Assembly (NCBI GenBank): GCA_022360575.1
Contig: JAKSCO010000254.1
Location: 1 to 32,508, forward strand
Direction of reading: 5' to 3'
Origin: Bacteroidales bacterium
GTDB taxonomy: Bacteria > Bacteroidota > Bacteroidia > Bacteroidales > UBA12077
DNA: 32,508 bases
The notes beneath the pieces are model-generated. The model did not search any database. It was given only the letters and a program-made list of their open reading frames with translations, and was not told where the DNA came from. A program made the position numbers and the translations under genes. This document shows positions 25,602 through 32,508 of the stretch, one piece after another; positions within the stretch are counted from its first letter, which is position 1, and every line of letters begins with the position of its first letter.

Positions 25602-27515
25602 TTAATATTTAACTAATTTTTTCGAATACGTAATATCTACAGACATTACTTTAATGAAATAAATTCCGTTCTCTAAGTTCGTAATATCCATATTAATCTC
25701 TGTGCCTTTTGTTTCTTGTCGGTTAATTATTTGTCCACCTAAGCTTATTACCTCAATCTTTTTTGTTTCTTGATCTAGATTCGGATTAAATTTTATTGTA
25801 ATAAAATCCTTTGCAGGATTAGGTGAAAATTTAAATAAGTCTTTCTTGCTATTTATCGGGGGGATAGAATCTATAACTCCTATTTTATTCAATATCCAAT
25901 TATCAGGATCAACAATAATATCAGTAACCTTTTCTCGAATCGGGATTTTAAATGTCTCTACGTTTTTCGATTGAAACAATCGAACTGTAGTATCTCCATC
26001 GGCATATAATATTTTATAATCGACATGCAATTGAAACAATGGAGTTGCTTGAGATGAAGTTGTTTGCTCTACTATAAACAATAACGAATCAGAATTTTGA
26101 GTGTATTGTATACTAAATATCGGAAATCCTTTTCCGTAGTACCATTGATCAAAGAAAGGATCTAAATCTGTTCCTGTTTGAGATTCCATTACATTTTTAA
26201 AATCATCACCAGTAGCTACGCTATTGGCAAAAAGCCTCAAATACTCTCGAATTGACGAAAAAAACAATTCGTCATCATTTATTTCATGACGCAAAGTATG
26301 AAGTATAAATGCTCCTTTCTTATACGATAAATTATAATGAAATATTCGAAATTCATTTTTCGATTCACTAAAGGGAATATAAATCGATTTATCTGTAACC
26401 GCCATAGCTAAATCATGAGCTTCGGTAAGCCATTTATTTACTCTTGGATTTGATAAATTTTCGAGAGCAATGTATTCTGAATATGAAGCAAAACCTTCGT
26501 TTATCCATATATCTTGCCAAGATGCGCAAGTAACATAATCGCCAAACCACATATGCCCTAATTCGTGAGAAATAATATCGTGATAGAAATATCCTATTGT
26601 TGTCATTGTTTGGTGTTCCATCCCCCCTCCTAAGGCCGTTAAACAATGTCCATATTTCTCATTAGCAAAAGGGTAAAGCCCAAATTTTTCACTAAAAAAC
26701 TCGAGGAAAATTATTGTACTATCAATAAATGCTCTGTTCTCAGCAAGACATTCCGGAGTATTAAAAATAAAGTTCTGTATAAGAACAGAGTCAACTCCTT
26801 GTGGCTTTGCATAAATCGAATAATCTTGATATTCGGCAACAGCAAACGATAACATATAGTAATTCATTGGATGAAAAGTTTTCCATTCGAATCGTTTTTT
26901 GTTATTATCAAGGTTTACAACATTTGTTAACAAACCATTTGATCCTACCATACAGTCGTTATCACAAGTAAAAAACATATATGCCGAATCTATTTTATCA
27001 GACAGTACCTGTTTGCAGGGCCACCACTCGTAAGCATGAAAAGATTCCGATAAGGTCCAAGTTGAATTCTTTCCCCATTCTTCAGAAGAATACGACATTA
27101 CTCCTCTTCCTTGTTTTGTAGGTGTTCCTTTATAGTGAATTTGAGCTGTAAACTTTGTATTCGGAGGCAATGGATTAGTAAAAATATATTCTATAATGTG
27201 GTTATCATGATTAAAGTTTACTCTTGAATCATTAATCAGCAAAGAATCAACTTCCATGGTTTCATTTAATTCAAAAACAAGAGTATCAAGAGTCTGTTTC
27301 GAAGTTGATTTTATTGTTGCATTTCCTGAGAGGTATGTTGTATCGTCCGAAACACTTAAATCTAATTTTACAAAATAAATATCATATTTATCAAAATTAG
27401 AATTCTTATGCAATCTTACATTATAACATCGTTTAATAAAATCCTTGGTATTAACTTGTTGCGAAAATAAATTTACTGTAAGTAAAAACAACAAAATAAA
27501 TAATAGGTTTTTCAT
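25602..27515 (-). CDS. Secreted M1-family aminopeptidase with T9SS tail
   Basis: 637 residues. A signal peptide covers about 1-19 (cleavage near LFSQ). M1 N-terminal beta domain, about 40-250. Catalytic domain: GGGMEHQT (296-303) in the position of the GAMEN exopeptidase motif, zinc site HELGH (317-321), and the third ligand Glu340 in WINEGFASY, 19 residues on as expected. The YKKGAFILH and DFKNVMES segments continue the catalytic region. The bulky helical C-terminal domain of classical M1 enzymes is missing. Instead there is a short beta segment and a type-A T9SS sorting domain (about 555-637, FSPNPAKDF to KKLVKY). It should be exported to trim N-terminal residues from peptides outside the cell. 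It is downstream of array 3 and has no clear promoter that I could identify. Confidence 0.92.
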   Translation of the reverse strand: MKNLLFILLFLLTVNLFSQQVNTKDFIKRCYNVRLHKNSNFDKYDIYFVKLDLSVSDDTTYLSGNATIKSTSKQTLDTLVFELNETMEVDSLLINDSRVNFNHDNHIIEYIFTNPLPPNTKFTAQIHYKGTPTKQGRGVMSYSSEEWGKNSTWTLSESFHAYEWWPCKQVLSDKIDSAYMFFTCDNDCMVGSNGLLTNVVNLDNNKKRFEWKTFHPMNYYMLSFAVAEYQDYSIYAKPQGVDSVLIQNFIFNTPECLAENRAFIDSTIIFLEFFSEKFGLYPFANEKYGHCLTALGGGMEHQTMTTIGYFYHDIISHELGHMWFGDYVTCASWQDIWINEGFASYSEYIALENLSNPRVNKWLTEAHDLAMAVTDKSIYIPFSESKNEFRIFHYNLSYKKGAFILHTLRHEINDDELFFSSIREYLRLFANSVATGDDFKNVMESQTGTDLDPFFDQWYYGKGFPIFSIQYTQNSDSLLFIVEQTTSSQATPLFQLHVDYKILYADGDTTVRLFQSKNVETFKIPIREKVTDIIVDPDNWILNKIGVIDSIPPINSKKDLFKFSPNPAKDFITIKFNPNLDQETKKIEVISLGGQIINRQETKGTEINMDITNLENGIYFIKVMSVDITYSKKLVKY

Positions 27516-27698
27516 AATATTTAGGTTCTTATATCATATTATCAACAAAGAGACAATACAATTGTGGTTAGTAGGAATCTTATTCATGGGATGAATGTAA
27601 CGAATCAGGATTTAAAAAACAAACACAATAAATAATTTCAACAGCAATGGCTTAAAATCTTATTTAAAAAGGTCTCCCTATTATTCATAATCTTTAAA
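27516..27698. other. Upstream region of the M1 peptidase gene
   Basis: 183 bp of AT-rich sequence that should hold the peptidase promoter. No clean TAnnTTTG box was found on the minus strand. A unit resembling array 3 may start at about 27657. Confidence 0.4.
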
Positions 27699-28231
27699 AT
27701 ATCATCAATGGGGTCAACACCCCCAAGCATGATATTCTGGTCTTTATTAATTGTGTCGATAATATCGGTTATTATCTCCTAAATAAATACTATATATTGT
27801 CTTACATCGAACATCCCTATTTTTATATCCATCGAGATTTAAATGACATCAATTAATATCTTTTTTTGATCGATAACCTCGAACAAAACATCAAAAACCA
27901 AGCTTTTTACATCCTTCGAGTCAAAAAGAATATCAACCTTGGAGTAATTTATCTCATTAATGACCTCTGAGACATAAACAATAGGGGAATTTTTTTTAAC
28001 CAAAAGACCCCTCCAACATAAACATCGATCTAAATTTGGTCAATCGAGATGTATTTTACCCCAAGCTTGATGTACTTTAGGTATTTTTTCTTTCAAAATT
28101 TTGATATAAATCGATGTTTTTGAGACCTTAATTGATGTTATCGTCGAGTTAATAGATGTTTTTCTGATCATCTTTGATGTAAATAATAGCATTTACGATC
28201 TCTGTAACATATTTAATAAACACCTAGACAT
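27699..28231. repeat. Degenerate tandem array, 21-bp period, with an internal orientation change (array 3)
   Basis: From 27699 to 27992, fourteen gap-free 21-mers align. By hand count T is at column 4 in 12 of 14 and C at column 5 in 11 of 14, giving starts such as ACATC or ATATC (27804, 27825, 27846, 27888, 27909, 27930). After a 44-bp double unit and 28022, the motif appears on the other strand as GATGT: 28048, 28069, then 28113, 28134, 28155, 28176 and a GATCT at 28197, again every 21 bp (28069 to 28113 is 44 bp). The second half of units often contains CTCGA or GACCTC. It lies between endonuclease gene 2 and the M1 peptidase gene. No start codon opens a credible ORF. Function unknown. Confidence 0.82.
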
Positions 28232-28270
28232 AAACAATGGGGTCGGCATCCCTAATTGTAATTAATATCA

Positions 28271-28302
28271 AAAAAAAGCGTCTAACTATCTATTAGACAC
28301 TT
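28271..28302 (-). terminator. Terminator of endonuclease I gene 2
   Basis: On the minus strand AAGTGTCTAA pairs with TTAGACGCTT (one G-T wobble) around a 7-nt loop and is followed by eight T. It lies 23 bp after the stop. Confidence 0.85.
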
Positions 28303-28325
28303 TATAAAACTTATATTTCGAATTA

Positions 28326-29312
28326 TTATTTCTTTATAATCTTTTGATTTTTAATTGTCACTCCAAAATTATCTTTAACAATTACAAAATAAATCCCCGC
28401 ATCCAAGTCGCTTACATCAATTGTTTCTTCTTTCCACGATTTTAGTTTCTCTCCTATAATTGTATATAATTCACGGGTAGTATTTTCAGGAGCTACCACA
28501 TTCAATTCGTTTAATACCGGATTAGGATAAATTTCGATAGCATCTTTTTCAATTAAAGATGCATTAGTTGATGGAGGATTAAACATAGCTTCGACATACT
28601 CGGGATGATCGATAAATGGATTTCTGTTACCCTGATGCGAATAAATTACATTATTTCTGTTTCTTTCAAAATCATCAACAGGATCTTGTTCGTGCCATTG
28701 TCTTAAAGCAGATAGTTTCCCAAAAATAGAACCACTCGTTCCGGTATAATCTACCAACTCTAAATCAGGTTCTCCAGAAACATCTCCTTCGTATCGAACC
28801 GCCATATAAAACATCATTCGAGCTACATCACCCTTTACTTCATCGCGAGGTTCCCACGAGTCTGAATCATGGAAACAACCAATAGCTTCGTGATGTGGTG
28901 TTCCTCCATTATCAAAATCTTTATTCCCTCTGGATGAATTTACCGAAGGATCGGCCGGACGTATATGATGTAAATCGCTCCCTGCCGGAGCACTAGTCCC
29001 AAAATCACCATGCGATTTAGCCCACACGTGCTCTCTGTTCCATGTTGCTCCGCTATCCCAAACTCCACTAACACTACTTCCTTTGTAAATTAATATTACA
29101 TTGTTCGAGTTGTTCGGATCTCTATCGGTTTCATCAAGAATATATCGAATAGCATTATATGATTTTTCTGTATGGTTATCAATTATATTATGAAGTGCTG
29201 ATTTTAGCGCATCGCCCGCGAGCCCTTCGGCACTGTTATAATAACCACTGGGTATTTGCGAAAAACCATTAATCGCAAATAACATCAAAAGTATAGTAAA
29301 GGTTTTTTTCAT
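28326..29312 (-). CDS. Secreted endonuclease I with T9SS tail (second copy, short form)
   Basis: 328 residues from the ATG at 29312. An ATG 11 codons earlier (29345) is in frame but would put a charged stretch before the signal peptide, so I chose the later one. A signal peptide covers about 1-18 (cleavage after GFSQ). The endonuclease I domain covers about 19-245: NREHVWAKSH (92-101, His95), SDLHHIRPADPSVN (112-125), SSRGN, and NPFIDHPEYV near the end. It is followed directly by a type-A T9SS domain (about 255-328, IYPNPVLNE to KIIKK) without the Ig-like and adhesin-like inserts of the first copy. It should cut extracellular nucleic acid as a freely secreted or surface-bound nuclease. The two nucleases share only the core fold and motifs, so they are old paralogues or separately acquired. 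Confidence 0.92.
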   Translation of the reverse strand: MKKTFTILLMLFAINGFSQIPSGYYNSAEGLAGDALKSALHNIIDNHTEKSYNAIRYILDETDRDPNNSNNVILIYKGSSVSGVWDSGATWNREHVWAKSHGDFGTSAPAGSDLHHIRPADPSVNSSRGNKDFDNGGTPHHEAIGCFHDSDSWEPRDEVKGDVARMMFYMAVRYEGDVSGEPDLELVDYTGTSGSIFGKLSALRQWHEQDPVDDFERNRNNVIYSHQGNRNPFIDHPEYVEAMFNPPSTNASLIEKDAIEIYPNPVLNELNVVAPENTTRELYTIIGEKLKSWKEETIDVSDLDAGIYFVIVKDNFGVTIKNQKIIKK

Positions 29313-29743
29313 TAGCTTAATGTTTTTTAAAGAAATTTCTATCATCAGATGTAAATAGAAAAAACTCTATTAATCCTCATGTTTTTAGACCATTTTACTC
29401 TAATAACAGATAATTAATTTTATTGTTTAATCACGAATCATTATTTATGATGATAAAAACATCAATTAAAATCATATAATAAGCAAAAACAACGAACTGA
29501 AACTATATTTCATTTTCTTATAGAGTTTTACAAACCTCTTTACAACACTAAAGAAACAAAGGGATAAACACAAAAATCTATCGAATCGAAATCTCTGATC
29601 TTATATTTCTTTGAAAATTGGACTAATTCTAAAAATTGTGATTTTTAAAATCCGAATTATCTCGTTATTTAAAATCATAATAAATAAGTATTGTGCGTCA
29701 TAGCTCGAAATAAAATCTTTGCACAGTAAAATTTAGACTAGAG
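29313..29743. other. Divergent intergenic region with candidate receptor promoter
   Basis: 431 bp separate the second nuclease gene from the TonB receptor gene. No gene seen. A TTG (29691-29693) followed 20 bp later by AATCTTTG (29714-29721) resembles a weak -33/-7 pair for the receptor, with a short leader. AT-rich otherwise. Confidence 0.45.
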
Positions 29744-32461
29744 ATGAGGGGAGTTTTAATTGCATTGTGCTTATTTTTTGTAAATATTAGTTATGCTCAG
29801 ATAACAATAAAGGGTAGTGTTTTTGATAAACTGAATAAAGAACCATTATCATATGCAACGATAACCATAAAAGAAACTACAATAGGTACTGTTTCTGATA
29901 TAAGTGGGGGATTTAAATTAGACCTCCCTTTTAATAAAGAATATACTTTATTGTGCAGTTACTTGGGATATGAGAATAAAGAAATAAAAATCTCTACAAA
30001 AGAGAACATTTCAAATCTTAAAATATATCTCGAAGCTCAAAACATTAAACTACAAGGGGTCACCGTTATTGCCACCGAGCGTAAAGGAATAGAAACATCA
30101 TCAGCAATCAACCGAATGGCCATGCAACACTTACAACCTTCGGGTGTAGGCGATTTAATACAACTACTTCCTGGGGCTAATCCTAAAAATGGAAATTATT
30201 CTCAAATGTCAAAAATCTCTTTGCGACAGGCAGGGAATGACAACAATACAGCTTTAGGAGCTTTATTTGTAATTGATGGTGCTCCTCTTAATAATGATTT
30301 AAACCGACAGCTTCCGGCAGGTGGAGCTGGCGATATAAAAACAAAAGATCGTTATTCGCAGAACAGAGGAGTTGATATGCGAGAAATATCAACCGACGAA
30401 ATAGAAACAATAGAAGTTATCAGAGGAATTCCTTCGTCCGAATATGGAGATTTAACCTCCGGAATGATTAAAATCACTCGCAAAACAGGAAAGACACCCC
30501 TCCACATTCGATTAAAATCAAACTTAACAAACAAACTATTTTATGCAGGTAAAGGCTGGATGCTAAAAAATGGAGGACAATTAAATATCGGTAGCGACTT
30601 ATTACTATATAAAAGCAATCCTCGAAATCCTCTGGAACAATACCAACGTATTACTTTTTCGGTACGATATAAAAAAGCAACCAAACTACTAAATAAAGAT
30701 TTCAACTGGGATTCATTTATAGACTATACCGGAACGATTGATAAAGAAAAAGAAGACAAACAGCAACTCACTTTACCCGAAGATAGCTACACATCGACCT
30801 ACAATAAAATTTCGAGCAAACTGGGATTTAAGTGGAATTTATTAGATAAAAAACAACTACAGTTAAAAGGTACTTTCTCGGTTAGATATTCGAGCAATAT
30901 ACTTAAAAGAACAAGGGCTGTAAGCTTAAAGGGTCCTACCCCATCATATACCGAAAACAAATCTGGACGATACAGAGGAACATACCTTCCTCAATCTTAT
31001 GTTGCAAACCACAATGTCGAAGGAAAACCTTTTGTTGCTTTTAGTAAGATAATTCTTAGTTCCGAAAAAATACTTAAAGGGAAAAAGCAGAAAATAAAAA
31101 CAGGAATAGATATCAACTACAATAAGAATTTTGGGAATGGACAAATCTTTGATATAAATGCTCCTTTGTTTTACGAAAGGAGTGCGCGCCCATACACCTA
31201 TAAAAGTCTTCCGGCAATGAGTAAATTTTCGTGGTTTGCCGAAACAAACTTAAAACTACCAATTGGGCAACATACACTATCAATGCAATTAGGATTAAGA
31301 ACCGAGCATATGCTGGGTATTGATTATAAATACTCTATTAGCAATAAATGGTATATCGACCCCAGAATAAATATATCATGGGGATTTCCTAAAATTGGGA
31401 ATAACCTAAGAATAAATATTTATGCCGGATATGGGGTGCATTCAAAGTTCCCTACTCATGCACATTTATATCCTCGACCCATATATTATGATATAAAAGA
31501 ACTCGACTATTATCCTCAAAAAGAAGAAATTCGTTCTATGTTTTACCTACTTAGAGTTATTGATAAAGCAAACTATAATTTAACTCCAAGTCGAAATAGA
31601 AAAAACGAATTAGGAATCCGTTTGTCGTACAAAAACATCAAACTTGATATTACTGCTTTTAACGAAAAAAACAATAATGGTTTTGGGTTTAACAATGAGT
31701 TTCTTCATATAAACTACAAAGAATACAATACATCTCATCTGAATCCTGAAAATGTAGTTGAGCCTCCTGATACAACAGGGCTTCCTTATGAAAATAAGAT
31801 ATACCCTTTAATTTATGGAGTAGCCGGCAACCAAAGTTCAACACAAAAACAAGGAATCGAATATCAATTGGTTCTTCCTCATTACAAATCTATAGCAACT
31901 CGGATTTCTGTTTCGGGAGCATGGTTTAAAACAACTTATAGACTTAATGGAGAATATTTAGATAAACCTTCGATTATCTTAAATAGCGAAGAATACCCAT
32001 ACATTGGAGTTTATCAACATAGTAAATCAGATCACGTTAAAGAACAACTTAACTCAAGTATCAGATTCGATACACACATACCTAGGTTAAGTTTAATATT
32101 TTCGAATCAGTTTTATATACGCTGGTATTACAAAAGACAAAACATAAAAAGTTCTGGAAGTCCTATTGCTTATATCGATCAAAAAGGGATACGTCATACA
32201 TATGGCAAAACTGAGAGTAATAACCCTGATTTAAGATGGTTAAAAGATCAATATTCACAGCTTTATTTTACTCCAGACAAAGAACCTTATTATATAACAC
32301 TTAACCAAAAAGTAACAAAAGAAATAAAAAAGAAAATCCGCATATCATTTTACATTAATAGTTTACTAGCTTATCAGCCTAGCTATAAAACAAAAAATGG
32401 GATAAGCCAAAAAAGTCGTTTTTTCCCATCTTTTGGAGCTGAAATAAACATTAAACTATAG
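29744..32461 (+). CDS. TonB-dependent outer-membrane receptor with N-terminal carboxypeptidase-regulatory-like domain
   Basis: 905 residues. A signal peptide covers about 1-18 (cleavage after SYAQ). A carboxypeptidase-regulatory-like beta domain (about 20-100) starts ITIKGSVFD and contains LSYATITIK, TVSDISGGF and SYLGYE. A plug domain (about 105-250) contains LFVIDGAPLNND and IETIEVIRGIPSSEYGD. A long beta-barrel runs to a C-terminal strand ending with aromatic/hydrophobic residues (FGAEINIKL). It imports a substrate across the outer membrane using TonB energy. No SusD-like partner is visible, but the next gene starts 43 bp later and is cut by the window. The substrate is unknown; polysaccharide, peptide, metal or cofactor are all possible. 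Confidence 0.93.
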   Translation: MRGVLIALCLFFVNISYAQITIKGSVFDKLNKEPLSYATITIKETTIGTVSDISGGFKLDLPFNKEYTLLCSYLGYENKEIKISTKENISNLKIYLEAQNIKLQGVTVIATERKGIETSSAINRMAMQHLQPSGVGDLIQLLPGANPKNGNYSQMSKISLRQAGNDNNTALGALFVIDGAPLNNDLNRQLPAGGAGDIKTKDRYSQNRGVDMREISTDEIETIEVIRGIPSSEYGDLTSGMIKITRKTGKTPLHIRLKSNLTNKLFYAGKGWMLKNGGQLNIGSDLLLYKSNPRNPLEQYQRITFSVRYKKATKLLNKDFNWDSFIDYTGTIDKEKEDKQQLTLPEDSYTSTYNKISSKLGFKWNLLDKKQLQLKGTFSVRYSSNILKRTRAVSLKGPTPSYTENKSGRYRGTYLPQSYVANHNVEGKPFVAFSKIILSSEKILKGKKQKIKTGIDINYNKNFGNGQIFDINAPLFYERSARPYTYKSLPAMSKFSWFAETNLKLPIGQHTLSMQLGLRTEHMLGIDYKYSISNKWYIDPRINISWGFPKIGNNLRINIYAGYGVHSKFPTHAHLYPRPIYYDIKELDYYPQKEEIRSMFYLLRVIDKANYNLTPSRNRKNELGIRLSYKNIKLDITAFNEKNNNGFGFNNEFLHINYKEYNTSHLNPENVVEPPDTTGLPYENKIYPLIYGVAGNQSSTQKQGIEYQLVLPHYKSIATRISVSGAWFKTTYRLNGEYLDKPSIILNSEEYPYIGVYQHSKSDHVKEQLNSSIRFDTHIPRLSLIFSNQFYIRWYYKRQNIKSSGSPIAYIDQKGIRHTYGKTESNNPDLRWLKDQYSQLYFTPDKEPYYITLNQKVTKEIKKKIRISFYINSLLAYQPSYKTKNGISQKSRFFPSFGAEINIKL

Positions 32462-32503
32462 ATAGTTATAAATAAAAAATCAATAAACTAAAACTACAAA
32501 CAA

Positions 32504-32508
32504 ATGAA
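32504..32508 (+). CDS. Start of next gene (cut by window end)
   Basis: ATGAA at the end of the window, 43 bp after the receptor stop and preceded by an A-rich leader like those of other genes here. It is probably the partner in the receptor operon. Only the first codon and two further bases are visible, so identity cannot be inferred. Confidence 0.4.

Noticed and set aside
11460-28231. CRISPR array as explanation for the 21-bp arrays
   Set aside because: Units are contiguous, 21 bp in total, with no constant repeat alternating with unique spacers, and no cas genes are present.

Overview
The window looks like chromosome of a marine-type Bacteroidota bacterium, probably Bacteroidales/Marinilabiliales-like. 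The evidence is the low GC content, Bacteroidota promoter boxes (TAnnTTTG with an upstream TTG/TTTG), several proteins with type IX secretion (T9SS) C-terminal sorting domains, a SprB-like giant adhesin, and a TonB-dependent receptor with an N-terminal carboxypeptidase-regulatory-like domain. No phage, IS element, CRISPR array or rRNA was seen. The species cannot be fixed from the sequence alone.

Layout. 1-7.7 kb (+): the 3' part of a giant repeat adhesin (HYR repeats, PKD-like region, SprB repeats, type-B T9SS tail), then a secreted protein of OmpL47-like repeats. 7.8-9.6 kb (-): elongation factor P and a GAF/SpoIIE-type phosphatase. 9.7-12.2 kb: a gene-poor stretch with tRNA-Gln (+) and tRNA-Asn (-), each with its own promoter and terminator, a degenerate 21-bp-period repeat array, and a hairpin with a perfect 21-bp stem. 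12.2-16.4 kb: a periplasmic TPR protein (-), a polyprenyl diphosphate synthase (+), a second 21-bp array, and a dtd / MazG-like / deoC cluster (-). 16.6-18.8 kb: a long secreted endonuclease I (+). 18.9-23.3 kb (-): a DUF2975 membrane protein, an Xre-type regulator, an active M16 peptidase and an inactive M16 partner. 23.6-25.5 kb (+): a tandem universal stress protein and a YitT-family membrane protein. 25.6-29.3 kb (-): secreted endonuclease I number 2, a third 21-bp array that changes orientation half-way, and a secreted M1 aminopeptidase. 29.7-32.5 kb (+): a TonB-dependent receptor and the first codon of the next gene.

How the genes fit together. Much of the window concerns the cell surface. 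Four products (adhesin, two nucleases, M1 peptidase) end in T9SS-type tails and should be exported or surface-attached. With the M16 pair and the TonB receptor they suit a life of attachment and scavenging of protein and DNA. The remainder is housekeeping: translation (efp, dtd, tRNAs), isoprenoid side chains, and nucleotide clean-up or deoxyribose use.

The least explained signal is non-coding. Three separate intergenic regions (about 11.46-11.94, 14.51-14.64 and 27.70-28.2 kb) hold degenerate tandem repeats with the same 21-bp period but different consensus sequences. I know of no described element that matches them.
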